From NCBI GenBank assembly GCA_019075925.1, contig JAGXAC010000007.1, positions 1 to 42,383 of the forward strand: 42,383 nt of DNA. The letters run 5' to 3'. A program made the position numbers and the translations under genes. The notes beneath the pieces are model-generated. The model was not told the origin of the DNA and searched no databases. It saw nothing but the letters and a program-made list of their open reading frames with translations. Source of the stretch: Hyphomicrobiales bacterium (GTDB lineage Bacteria > Pseudomonadota > Alphaproteobacteria > Rhizobiales > Xanthobacteraceae). This document shows positions 24,301 through 31,871 of the stretch, piece by piece (position 1 is the stretch's first letter; each line of letters opens with the position of its first letter).

Positions 24301-24628
24301 CCGCTTCGCGCGTCGGCGGCACGCGGACGTAGAACTCGGATTCAATATCGACGCGCATGCGATCCTTGGTGATCAGCGCATCGTCCCGATTGCGCACGAC
24401 CTGCATGCGCAGGACGTTCATATTGACCGGGGTCACCTCATGAATGAAGGGAAGGACGAACGCGCCCCGGTTGATGATTACTTTTTCGCCGAACAGGCCG
24501 GTGCGGACGAAGGACAATTCCTTCGACGAGCGGCGATAGAGCCAGTTTACGAAGTAGACGACGATCGCGATGACGATGACCGCGACGATCAGCCAGATGA
24601 TCAGGCTGCCGAGAATGGCGACGGACAT
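21371..24628 (-). CDS. Flotillin/SPFH (band 7) protein with 44-residue coiled-coil repeats
   Basis: 1085 residues, about twice the length of usual bacterial flotillins such as FloT or YqiK. Residues 5-31 are one membrane segment (LIIWLIVAVIVIAIVVYFV). An SPFH/band 7 domain follows (about 40-215: LPFIHEVTPVNMNVLRMQVV, DRMRVDIESEFYVRVPPT, RDALEQNGLELESVAITDLDQTDLEFFNP). Residues 283-868 are a charged coiled coil built from 44-residue units starting with AEIAARE. A flotillin-like end (960-1055) and a Gly-rich tail GEGGGGGGGDSTG close it. GGGAGGGAG lies upstream of ATG 24628, five bases after the PEP-hydrolase-type gene. Flotillins organise membrane microdomains; co-transcription with transporter and hydroxylase genes suggests a scaffold for them (inference). 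Confidence 0.93.
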   Translation of the reverse strand: MSVAILGSLIIWLIVAVIVIAIVVYFVNWLYRRSSKELSFVRTGLFGEKVIINRGAFVLPFIHEVTPVNMNVLRMQVVRNRDDALITKDRMRVDIESEFYVRVPPTREAVTTAAATLGRRTLNVAELDALLSGKLVSALRSVASEMTMEEMHERRGDYVNRVKETARDALEQNGLELESVAITDLDQTDLEFFNPSNRFDAEGLTKLIEDIESRRKLRNDIEQDSMILIRTRNLEAEKQALEIDRESETARLNQERDIEVRRAVQRAELARERSLRDTEAEQAQIAAREEVEKTRIAHERALAEARIVSERDIREREIERGRQVDEAEIAARERVERARIAQEGVITDARIARQEEDQRREIERVRAVEQAEIAAREETEKARIQQELAVAVARIAKDEENRRLEIERARNLEQAEIAAREATERARIAQERVVTDERIALEEEIRRREITRNRAIDEEEIAAAKATEAARIAREKALAAERIASELATRTLEIDRNRSLEESDIAAREVMAAARIQQEERVRALDIARNRAIEQAEIASREAVEAQRIAQERKIAVERIAAEEETRNREIARIKVVEAAEIAARDSTETARIALDKKIAADRIVADQATRGLEIARNEAIESAEIASRQVVETVRIAEDRKIASERIARDEEVRTLEIARNRAVDTAEIAAREAVEASRIAQEKKVAADRIAAEQSTRALEISREEAIEDAEIRRREAVEAARIATELTLERERIESSKTRDVLDVERRKVIEIAEQARSIEVAAKLAERADADRKVKEADIIAAQQVGRTDVVREQTIELARLERRRAIEQFEVARGQALQEAEIAAREEIERARIASERGIDEARILRDRELRQLEIARETTVENARMDSAIEIARKSREQSVAQADAEAARAQAVEAEERVKTVRESEAARRRRQVELVIAEKEAEEVRIAAAAEQVRATVEAESQRAFNEAENVLSDSARASIFRRRLLERIEGIVRESVKPMEKIEGIRILQVDGLNGGGRDGGGGRSATDEVIDSALRYRVQAPMIDQILAEIGIEGGSLARMPGLIREARDMQGIRKETAKKPPGEGGGGGGGDSTG
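22025..23782 (-). repeat. 132-bp tandem repeats inside the flotillin gene
   Basis: Coding repeat of 44 residues (132 bp), each made of four 11-residue units of the pattern x(E/R)IAxE. Unit starts fall at residues 283, 327, 371, 415, 459, 503, 536, 580, 624, 668, 712, 756, 781, 825 and 869. All steps are 44 except 503-536 (33, exactly one 11-mer lost) and 756-781 (25, a phase break). The 11-residue period predicts a nearly straight or slightly right-handed coiled coil. Confidence 0.88.
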
Positions 24629-24633
24629 CTTAC

Positions 24634-25524
24634 TTACTCCCTCCCTGCTCGCCGACCTTGCGGTCCGACACGAGCCGTTTCATGAGTTGGCTGTACTTTC
24701 TTGATTGCCTTGAATTTTGCAACCTGAGCAAGAAGCGCTCGCTCGACCGGCAATCGCTCCATCGACGACGCACCGTAGAAACCGTGACAGTGGCGGGCAT
24801 GCGCCAGCACATATTCGGCGTCGGCCGGTTCGGCGATCGGGCCGCCATGCACCAGAATTAAGACGTCGCGGTTCACCGCAAATGCAGCTTCTGCCATCGC
24901 GTCGGTGAGCTTTGGGCAGTCTTCAAGACGCGGCGCAGTCGAAGCTCCGATCGAGCCGCCGACGGTCAGACCGAAATGGCAAACCAGGATGTCCGCACCG
25001 GCGCGTGCCATGGCAGCGGCTTCCGACGGATCGAACACGTAAGGCGTCGTCAGCAGATCATGGGCGCGCGCTTTGGCGATCATCTCGACCTCGCGCTCAT
25101 AGCCCATGCCGGTCTCCTCAAGCCCGGCCCGAAAGCGGCCATCGATCAGGCCGACCGTCGGAAAGTTCTGGATGCCGCTAAATCCGAGCCGCGCGATCTC
25201 GTCGAGGAACACGTCCATCTGGCGGAACGGATCGGTGCCGCAAACGCCGGCCAAGACCGGCGTCGCCGAAACCACCGGCAACACTTCCCGCGCCATGTCC
25301 AAAACAATGCCGTTGGCATCGCCAAAGGGCATCATGCCGGCCAGCGAACCGCGTCCGGCCATCCGGTAGCGGCCGGAATTGTAAATGACGATCAGGTCGG
25401 CGCCGCCCTTCTCTTCACCCTTGGCCGAAATGCCGGTGCCGGCGCCGGCGCCGATGATCGGTTCGCCCCGCGCCTGCATGGCGCGGAAGCGGGCAAGGAT
25501 ATCCGAGCGGGGGATGCGGGCCAT
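24634..25524 (-). CDS. PEP-hydrolase-type TIM-barrel protein (Tm-1 C-terminal half)
   Basis: 296 residues of the phosphoenolpyruvate-hydrolase-like TIM-barrel family (PF09370). Diagnostic segments are [40 protein letters not shown] and [14 protein letters not shown]. The family forms the C-terminal half of the tomato Tm-1 antiviral protein and of related bacterial and fungal proteins; its biochemical reaction is not settled. ATG 25524 follows the TAA of the Tm-1 N-terminal-half gene by two bases, with AGGGG upstream. The stop is five bases before the flotillin start. The two adjacent genes together rebuild a complete Tm-1 architecture, so the proteins probably act as one complex. Confidence 0.9.
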   Translation of the reverse strand: MARIPRSDILARFRAMQARGEPIIGAGAGTGISAKGEEKGGADLIVIYNSGRYRMAGRGSLAGMMPFGDANGIVLDMAREVLPVVSATPVLAGVCGTDPFRQMDVFLDEIARLGFSGIQNFPTVGLIDGRFRAGLEETGMGYEREVEMIAKARAHDLLTTPYVFDPSEAAAMARAGADILVCHFGLTVGGSIGASTAPRLEDCPKLTDAMAEAAFAVNRDVLILVHGGPIAEPADAEYVLAHARHCHGFYGASSMERLPVERALLAQVAKFKAIKKVQPTHETARVGPQGRRAGRE

Positions 25525-25526
25525 CG

Positions 25527-27740
25527 TTATCCCCTCACCCGGCGGCGCGTCAGCCGGCCGCCAAACAGCCGGCGGAATTCGGCGACGACCGCGTCGGAAA
25601 AGCGCGGATCGTTGATGTGCTCAGGCATCCTGACGAGCCGGCGTGTTGCGGTCTGCCGCACGGTGCCCTCCAGCGCCCGAAACAACTCAGTGTCAGCGTT
25701 CGGATCGGAGAATGCACGCCCCGGAGCGTCGAGAGCGGAGACGCCGCCTTCGGGAAGGAAGAAGCGCACTGGCCCATCCATCAGATTGAGCCGTTCGCCG
25801 ATCCAGCGTCCGATGCGCGCGTTCTCCTCCGGAGTCGTGCGCATCAGCGTCACCGTTGGATTGTGGACCTGGAGCGTGCGGCCGCGGTAACGCTCGGGCA
25901 CAGTGTCCATCGGCCCGAAGTTGACCATGTCGAGCGCCCCGCACGAGCCAATATACGGGATGCGCGTACGCGCTATCGCGCCGAAGCGATCCTCGGTTGC
26001 CGGCAACACGCCGCCGAGCAGAAGATCGCATACTTCCGTCGTGGTGATGTCGATGACGCCGGCGAGCGCGCCGGAATCGACCAGCTTCTCCATCGATTGC
26101 CCGCCGACGCCGGTGGCATGAAAAACCATGCACTCGAAATCGTCTTCCAGTGCATGGACAATCGCGTCAACGCAGGGCGTCGTGACGCCGAACATGGTCA
26201 GGCCGATTGCAGGCTTGCCGCTCGCGCGCCGGGCCGGTTCGCGCTCGGCGCCGGCGGCGCCGCGAGCCTTCACCATCCCGACCATTGCGGCCGCCCCGTT
26301 TGCGAGTATCTGCCGTGATACCGAGTTCAGTCCGGCGACATCGGTCACCGAATAAAGCATCATGATATCCGAAGGTCCGACATAGGGCGCGACGTTGCCC
26401 GAGGCCACGGACGAGATCAGCACTTTCGGCACGCCGATCGGTAGTGCGCGCATGGCGGGCGCCACCAGCGAGCTTGCGCCGGAGCCACCGGCCGAAATCA
26501 ACCCGCCCACCGGCTCCTGCCGCTTGATCCAGGTTTCGAATGCCTGCGCCATTGCGGTGATCGCACCGCCGCGGTCGCCGGTGAAGACGGCGTTCGGACC
26601 GCCGCGGAAATAGGTGGCGACATGGTGCGGCGGCACATCCGCCGGCGACGGTTTGCCGGTTGTCGATAGATCGACCAGCAAAACGCGCACGCCGGCGCTC
26701 GCAATCTGATCGCGGATGAAGCGAAGCTCGTCGCCCTTAGTGTCGAGCGTGCCGGCGACGATAACCGGCGCGACGCCGCCGCGATGAATAGGCCGCAACT
26801 CCACGGCCGGCGCGGATGCGATCGCCGCAGGCTCGGGCGCCGTGGTACGCGTGCGCGCGCTGGTTTCGATCTGGGCCGACGGTGCGGGTTGCGACCAGCG
26901 CGTCGGCAATACCGGATTGGAATTGTAAACCCTGATCGGACCTCGGGGTTTGGTAACACGCCGCTCGCCCTGCGGCGCGGCCGCCTCATCGGCACTCCCG
27001 AGCGGCTCCTCCGCGCCGTGCTGGCCGACGCCCAAGAGACGTTGTTGCAGGTCGCGATCGGCTTCGAGGCGGGCGGCTTCCATGATCCGGTTGACCCGGC
27101 CATTGATCATGATCGCCACTTTTTCGGCGACCGCGGTGGCGACCCCGATATTTTGTTCGACGACAAAGACGCCGATTTCACCCTCCGCCGCGAGATTGAG
27201 CAGAATTTCCTCGACTCTCTGCACGATGACCGGGGCGAGGCCTTCGGTCGGCTCATCCATGATGAGCAGACGCGGGTTGAGCAGGAATGCCCGCGCAATG
27301 GCGAGCATCTGCTGCTCGCCGCCGGAAAGCTGGTTGCCGCGGTTCGTCCGGCGTTCCGCCAGCCGCGGGAACGCCTCGTAGATGCGCGCGACGGTCCAGT
27401 TCGCCCGACTACCGCCGGACGCGAGTTGCAAATGTTCGTCGACCGTGAGCGACGGCCATAGCCGCCGGCCTTGCGGCACGTAACCGATGCCGAGCCGCGC
27501 GATCTCGGCCGGCGTGCGTCCGACCAACTCTTCGCCCATGAAGCGGATCGAGCCGCTGGCGATCGGCGTCAAGCCGACGATCGCCTTGCACAAAGTGGTC
27601 TTGCCCATGCCGTTGCGGCCGACCAGCGAGAGGACACCTTGCTCGAGCTTCACATCGACGCCCTGCAGGGCGTGACTGCGGCCGTAGAAGACGTTCAATC
27701 CCCTGATCTCGAGCAGATCGGGCGGGCGGCGTTCAACCAT
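25527..27740 (-). CDS. LivF-type ABC ATPase fused to Tm-1-like ATP-binding domain (UPF0261)
   Basis: 737 residues. Residues 1-238 are a complete LivF-type ATPase: Walker A GRNGMGKT (41-48), signature LSGGEQQ (138-144), Walker B LLIMDEP (158-164) and VVEQNIG. A linker of about 85 residues rich in Ala, Pro and Arg follows. Residues about 322-737 are a UPF0261/Tm-1-like domain: [12 protein letters not shown] (327-338), SAGGSGASS (416-424), [17 protein letters not shown] and [13 protein letters not shown] 27740 overlaps the LivG stop by 8 nt. The first half serves the Liv importer; the second is the N-terminal half of the Tm-1 family, whose plant member binds ATP and the viral helicase domain. 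Why it is tied to a transporter is unknown. Confidence 0.93.
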   Translation of the reverse strand: MVERRPPDLLEIRGLNVFYGRSHALQGVDVKLEQGVLSLVGRNGMGKTTLCKAIVGLTPIASGSIRFMGEELVGRTPAEIARLGIGYVPQGRRLWPSLTVDEHLQLASGGSRANWTVARIYEAFPRLAERRTNRGNQLSGGEQQMLAIARAFLLNPRLLIMDEPTEGLAPVIVQRVEEILLNLAAEGEIGVFVVEQNIGVATAVAEKVAIMINGRVNRIMEAARLEADRDLQQRLLGVGQHGAEEPLGSADEAAAPQGERRVTKPRGPIRVYNSNPVLPTRWSQPAPSAQIETSARTRTTAPEPAAIASAPAVELRPIHRGGVAPVIVAGTLDTKGDELRFIRDQIASAGVRVLLVDLSTTGKPSPADVPPHHVATYFRGGPNAVFTGDRGGAITAMAQAFETWIKRQEPVGGLISAGGSGASSLVAPAMRALPIGVPKVLISSVASGNVAPYVGPSDIMMLYSVTDVAGLNSVSRQILANGAAAMVGMVKARGAAGAEREPARRASGKPAIGLTMFGVTTPCVDAIVHALEDDFECMVFHATGVGGQSMEKLVDSGALAGVIDITTTEVCDLLLGGVLPATEDRFGAIARTRIPYIGSCGALDMVNFGPMDTVPERYRGRTLQVHNPTVTLMRTTPEENARIGRWIGERLNLMDGPVRFFLPEGGVSALDAPGRAFSDPNADTELFRALEGTVRQTATRRLVRMPEHINDPRFSDAVVAEFRRLFGGRLTRRRVRG

Positions 27741-28515
27741 GACCGCCTCCCAAATAGAGTTGCTGGACTTCGGGATCCGCCTCGATCTCCTGCGGCGAGC
27801 CTTCTTTGAATATGCGGCCGTTGTGCATCATCGTGACGCTTTCGACGACGCGCAGCGCCACGTCCATGTCATGCTCGATGATGATGTAGCCGATATGGGC
27901 GGGCAGCGCGGTGAGAATGGCGACGAGGTCGCGCCGCTCGTTCGGCGACAGGCCCGCCGCAGGCTCGTCGAACAGAATGAACCGCGGCGCGCCGGCGAGC
28001 GCCAGCGCAATTTCGAGCTGGCGTTGCTGCCCGTGCGCCAACTCGCCGACCAGGCGATCGGTCACGTCTTCCAGATGGACGAGGGAAATGAGGTCGGCGA
28101 CCGACTGCATGATCGGATCGCTCGCGCGCGCGCGGATCAGCGAGAAGCGGCTGCGCGAGACGCCGCGGCAGGCGAGATAGACGTTATCGCGCACGGTCAG
28201 TCGCGGGAACAGAAGCGAAATCTGGTATGTCCGCCGCAATCCGCGCCGGATGCGCTCGTGCGGCGGCAGCAAGGTAACATCTTCGCCGAAGAAACGTACG
28301 GTCCCCGACGTGGGCGGAAAATCGCCGGTAACGCAATTAAGCAGCGTCGTCTTGCCGGCGCCGTTCGATCCAAGAACGGCGCGGCGTTCGCCGGGGCGCA
28401 CGCTCAGCGTAATGTCGGTCAGGGCGCGCAGCGCTCCGAACATGCGGCTTACGCCACGCAATTCGATCGCGTTGCCGGTGCCGGCGGCGGCCATTCTTTC
28501 GGCGATGGAACTCAC
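27733..28515 (-). CDS. livG: Liv-type ABC ATPase, LivG family
   Basis: 260 residues from GTG 28515, which overlaps the LivM stop (GTGA); an ATG seven codons later is also possible. Walker A GSNGAGKT is at 49-56, followed by the LivG-type Q-loop region [17 protein letters not shown], a signature in the LivG form [17 protein letters not shown], Walker [15 protein letters not shown] and the switch His in [11 protein letters not shown]. The LivG insertion of about 40 residues is present. It would pair with the ATPase half of the downstream LivF-Tm1 fusion to power the importer of cassette B. Confidence 0.94.
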   Translation of the reverse strand: MSSIAERMAAAGTGNAIELRGVSRMFGALRALTDITLSVRPGERRAVLGSNGAGKTTLLNCVTGDFPPTSGTVRFFGEDVTLLPPHERIRRGLRRTYQISLLFPRLTVRDNVYLACRGVSRSRFSLIRARASDPIMQSVADLISLVHLEDVTDRLVGELAHGQQRQLEIALALAGAPRFILFDEPAAGLSPNERRDLVAILTALPAHIGYIIIEHDMDVALRVVESVTMMHNGRIFKEGSPQEIEADPEVQQLYLGGGHG

Positions 28516-29582
28516 CGCCCGCTCCTGCCGTTCGTGGCGCCCACCCGCGTCACCCAGCGCCGCCACAGGCCGACGACGCCATCGGGAGAAAACAGCACGA
28601 TGACGAGAAACCCGAGACCGATCAGAGTCTGAAAGCGGCGTCCATCGAGACCGACCGCAACCAGCGCGTCGAGCGCGAAGGTGCGAAGCATCACATAGAT
28701 GAACGCACCGATGAACGGCCCAATCGGATGGCCGAGACCGCCGACCACCGCGATCACCAAGAGGTTGATGACGACTGCAACGTCGACCGAGAAAGGGGAA
28801 ATCTGATTGTTTTGCCAGACCAAGAGAATTCCGCCGATCGCAGCGATAACGGCGGCAAAAGCATAAGCGGCAATGCGATGGGCCGTAACGTTATACCCGA
28901 TCGCTTCCATGCGACGGGGATTGTCGCGCACGCCCTGGAGCGCGAGGCCAAACGGCGAGCGGGAAACGTACAGGACGACGACGTAACTGAGCGCCGCGAA
29001 GAACAGGATCATGTAGTAAAGCGGAACTGGATCGCCCCATTTCACGCCAAAAAAATGCGGGGCGGGAATGGTTGTAAAGCCGTTGAATCCGTTAAAGATC
29101 GGCCAGTTCTGCAGCGCCAGATAAAAGAACGACGTCGCCAGCGCCAGCGTGATCATGATCGTGTAAATGCCCTCGGTACGGGCCGAGAGCGCACCTGCAA
29201 GCGTGCCGAAGGCCACGGCTATGACGATGGCCAGCGGCGCGGCGACCCACCACGGCCAGAAAAAGCTGACCTTGGGGAGCGAACTCACCCCGAGCACAGC
29301 GATCATGTAGCCGGCGACGCCGGCCACGGTCATTTGCGCAAGGCTGACCATGCCGCCGTAGCCGCCTAAGAACATCAACGACAGCGCGATCATGCCAAGG
29401 ATCATGGTCCAGCCGGCAATCTGCCGAAGGAAAAAATCATTGGCGATGGCGGGAAAAATCATCATGAAAACGCCAAGCAAAAGGATCAGCGCATGGCGCG
29501 ACACCCAGCGTCCAAATTCGCCGCCGCGCTGCGCCTCGCCTACGCCGAGCGGCGTTTCCCGGGTGGTTTCGGCAAGCGCCAT
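28512..29582 (-). CDS. livM: Liv-type ABC permease, LivM family
   Basis: 356-residue inner-membrane permease with about ten hydrophobic segments. LivM marks include FLGGYGGMVSLAQMTVAGVAGY, GIYTIMITLALATSFF and VAVVINLLVIAVVGGLGHP followed by GPFIGAFIYVML. The ATG at 29582 overlaps the LivH stop by one base (TGATG) and the stop overlaps the LivG GTG. It forms the translocation pathway with LivH. The N-terminal 25 residues are polar and cytoplasmic. Confidence 0.94.
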   Translation of the reverse strand: MALAETTRETPLGVGEAQRGGEFGRWVSRHALILLLGVFMMIFPAIANDFFLRQIAGWTMILGMIALSLMFLGGYGGMVSLAQMTVAGVAGYMIAVLGVSSLPKVSFFWPWWVAAPLAIVIAVAFGTLAGALSARTEGIYTIMITLALATSFFYLALQNWPIFNGFNGFTTIPAPHFFGVKWGDPVPLYYMILFFAALSYVVVLYVSRSPFGLALQGVRDNPRRMEAIGYNVTAHRIAAYAFAAVIAAIGGILLVWQNNQISPFSVDVAVVINLLVIAVVGGLGHPIGPFIGAFIYVMLRTFALDALVAVGLDGRRFQTLIGLGFLVIVLFSPDGVVGLWRRWVTRVGATNGRSGR

Positions 29583-30649
29583 CAGCGTCTCCCCAAAAGT
29601 CCCTGCGGACGCAGCGCCAGCACGATGACCATGATCAGAAAACTCAAGACGGTCGAATAATTCTGAAAATAGACGGTACCGATCTGTTCGGAGAGAGCGA
29701 TGATAAGCGCCCCGATCGCGGCGCCCGGTATCGATCCCATGCCGCCGACGATGACCACCACCAGCGACGCCAGCAAGAAATGCGAATCTTCGCCGAGTGA
29801 AAGCGACTGGAATGTACCCCCAACGATGCCGGCCATGCCGGCAAGTCCGGCGCCGAACGCGAACACCACGACAAACAGAAGCTGGACGCGATAGCCGAGA
29901 ACCGAGAGCATGTCGCGGTCGTCAACACCGGCTCGGATCATCACGCCGATCCGGGTGCGGTTGAGCGCCAGCCACATCCCCACTCCGATGACGACTGCGG
30001 CGGCAAAGATGACCAGGCGCACGGCGGGATAGTGCAGGTAAAACGCCTCGCCGTTCGATTTGACGAAGACGACGATGGGCATCCCGACCGGACCATCCAA
30101 ATAATCCGGCGTATCGATCTGAATGGCGTTACCGCCCCAGACCCACACCATCAGATCGGAGAAGACGATTGACAAACCCAGCGTCACCAGCGTCTGTCGC
30201 AGATCCTGTCCCTCCATCCGGCGAAAGATGAAGAACTGCATGGCGACGCCGACAACGGCACAGCTCAAAAACGCAATCACGTAGCTGAACAGCCACGACC
30301 CGGTCCATTGCGTGGCTTCGTAACCCATATAGCCGCCGAACAGATAGAGCGAGCCGTGCGCCAGGTTGACGTTGCGCATCAAGCCAAAGATTAGGGTGAA
30401 ACCGGCGGCCACCAAAAAATAAAGCCCGCCGAGCGTGATCCCGTTGAACAGCGCGTTGATGAAAATCAGTTTTTTGCCGAATACCTGCTCGAAGCCGGCA
30501 GGCCACGGTGCCAGCACCAGCCACAAGACAAATATGACCGCGACCGCAATGATCAGCGCCCAAACGGGATGACGGCCGATCCAACGGCCGAACGCGTCAC
30601 CACCCGTGGCGGTCTCGGTTCGCTGCTCATTGTCGAAAATTGTGGCCAA
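29582..30649 (-). CDS. livH: Liv-type ABC permease, LivH family
   Basis: 355-residue permease, first gene of the long minus-strand unit. The start is taken as TTG 30649 because GGAGG lies six bases upstream; an in-frame TTG at 30670 falls inside the T-run of a terminator and is unlikely. Eight or nine hydrophobic segments follow a polar N-terminus of about 30 residues. LivH marks are FNGITLGGLYFLVAAGFTLIFG, NLAHGSLYLFGGYMGY and SLVVVIVGGMGSIPGAAIGA. The permease pairs with LivM. Ligand is unknown, though the hydrolase and hydroxylase genes downstream argue against a plain amino acid. Confidence 0.92.
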   Translation of the reverse strand: MATIFDNEQRTETATGGDAFGRWIGRHPVWALIIAVAVIFVLWLVLAPWPAGFEQVFGKKLIFINALFNGITLGGLYFLVAAGFTLIFGLMRNVNLAHGSLYLFGGYMGYEATQWTGSWLFSYVIAFLSCAVVGVAMQFFIFRRMEGQDLRQTLVTLGLSIVFSDLMVWVWGGNAIQIDTPDYLDGPVGMPIVVFVKSNGEAFYLHYPAVRLVIFAAAVVIGVGMWLALNRTRIGVMIRAGVDDRDMLSVLGYRVQLLFVVVFAFGAGLAGMAGIVGGTFQSLSLGEDSHFLLASLVVVIVGGMGSIPGAAIGALIIALSEQIGTVYFQNYSTVLSFLIMVIVLALRPQGLLGRR

Positions 30650-30668
30650 CGGGGTCCTCCGCACGAGC

Positions 30669-30696
30669 AAAAACTACCTGAGCAGAGGCGCTCAGG
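30669..30696 (-). terminator. Rho-independent terminator between the AraC-type gene and livH
   Basis: On the minus strand a perfect 7-bp stem CCTGAGC/GCTCAGG (30696-30677, six-base loop) is followed by TAGTTTTTG. It lies 31 nt after the regulator stop and only about 20 nt before the livH start. It should end the regulator transcript, or act as an attenuator for the genes that follow, since little space is left for another promoter. Confidence 0.65.
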
Positions 30697-30727
30697 CATG
30701 CTCGATAGTCTGATTTTCGCGGCCGGC

Positions 30728-31552
30728 CTACTCGCTGACGACCCTGGCGATGGTCCGGTACTGTGTGGGCGCTATCCCCACATGGGACGAAAAGAAATGA
30801 GTGAAGTGGCTCTGTGACGAAAAGCCCAGTTCGCAGCCGATGTCGGTAACCGAGGCTTGCGAAGCGGTCAGCCGGTCGAGCGCCCGTTCCACTCGCATGG
30901 TGTTGGCATAAAGCGCGGGAGTTACCCCGGTATTTTCGCGGAACAGCTTGAAAAAGTGCGGCCGGGAAAGACCGGCATCACGGGCCACGGCGTCGAGCTC
31001 AATAGCCTGGCCGACACCGCTGTCCAGGATACGGAGCGATTTGCGCACGCGAAAATCAATGGCATCCCGCCGCACCGCCGGGGACGGTCTTTGCCCGCCT
31101 CGCCACGATTCGTGAAAACTCGCATCAAAAAGTTGATTCAAATAGCGATTGACGATGCGATAGCTGGCATTGGTGACCAGGACGTGGGCAAGACTTGCGC
31201 AGATTGAGCGGAGCGTGGTTCCGACCTGAATGGCGTTTGAGCCAAAGCGCAGACTGCCGCGGCCTTCCTGGTCGCAGTCGAGCCAGCGGTCGCAGATATA
31301 GGCCACCAGAAAGACCGAAGGCTGGTCGGGCGCCGTTGGCTGAAACGAGTGCGGCTGCCACGGATTGATCGCTACGCCGGCCGCCTGATCGACCAGGTGC
31401 GGAACATCATCGATGGTTACGATTGCCGGCGAGCCATTAAGCAGGAACGTCAGATGGCCCTCGCGGTGGGCATGCATGCGCATCGGCTTGTCAAGCCGAT
31501 AGACCGTTACTCGGCCAAATGAGCCATGACAGACGGCCAACGCCGTACTCAT
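30728..31552 (-). CDS. AraC-family transcriptional regulator
   Basis: 274 residues from ATG 31552, chosen for GGGAGGGG upstream. The N-terminal half is a cupin-like ligand-sensing domain (RMHAHREGHLTFLLNG and VAINPWQPHSFQP). The C-terminal 100 residues are the double helix-turn-helix AraC domain, with LDAVARDAGLSRPHFFKLFR as the first and VTDIGCELGFSSQSHFTHFF as the second, followed by GIAPTQYR. It lies between the Liv genes it precedes and the divergently transcribed binding-protein gene, the usual position for a local substrate-responsive activator. It probably controls cassette B and its binding protein. Confidence 0.94.
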   Translation of the reverse strand: MSTALAVCHGSFGRVTVYRLDKPMRMHAHREGHLTFLLNGSPAIVTIDDVPHLVDQAAGVAINPWQPHSFQPTAPDQPSVFLVAYICDRWLDCDQEGRGSLRFGSNAIQVGTTLRSICASLAHVLVTNASYRIVNRYLNQLFDASFHESWRGGQRPSPAVRRDAIDFRVRKSLRILDSGVGQAIELDAVARDAGLSRPHFFKLFRENTGVTPALYANTMRVERALDRLTASQASVTDIGCELGFSSQSHFTHFFSSHVGIAPTQYRTIARVVSE

Positions 31553-31578
31553 AAGCCGTCCCCTCCCACAACGCATAT

Positions 31579-31606
31579 CGTTGTTTTATTTGTAGATTAA
31601 ACGACG
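31579..31606. promoter_or_regulatory. Candidate operator palindrome between araC-type gene and binding-protein gene
   Basis: Arms CGTTGTTTTAT (31579-31589) and ATTAAACGACG (31596-31606) are complementary at 9 of 11 positions around a six-base centre. The stretch is markedly A+T-rich in a GC-rich gap and lies 27 bp before the regulator start, a position suited to autoregulation. Prediction by eye. Confidence 0.3.
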
Positions 31607-31723
31607 CCGGATCGAGGTTGACAAGTGGGCCGCACAGCGATGCGGCTTCGTAGCGCGCCGACACCCCGTCCGCGCAACGTTTCAGAATCAGACTGCCAGA
31701 CACGGCTGAACCGGCCGCTTTGG

Positions 31724-31748
31724 GCCCGCGCAGGCTTGTCGCGCGGGC
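31724..31748 (+). other. GC-rich hairpin in the leader of the binding-protein gene
   Basis: Perfect 8-bp inverted repeat GCCCGCGC/GCGCGGGC with a nine-base loop, about 120 nt before the ATG at 31872. No T-run follows, so it is not a standard terminator. The rest of the 319-bp gap 31553-31871 holds the operator candidate, a TTGACA at 31618-31623 without a convincing -10 box, and no credible gene. Confidence 0.35.
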
Positions 31749-31871
31749 GTCAGCGCTGTTACGATTTAAGCGCGGTCGAACTGGGGGCGACGGCCCTGTT
31801 GATCACCCATCAGCGGATTCGGCCGGTAAAAAGGGCGCTGTCGCACGGCGCTCATCACAGGAGGGAACCTC

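Noticed and set aside
24634-27740. Phage or virus defence island based on Tm-1 homology
   Set aside because: Neighbours are transport and catabolic genes; no nuclease, toxin or other defence gene is present. Homology to a plant antiviral protein alone does not support a defence role.
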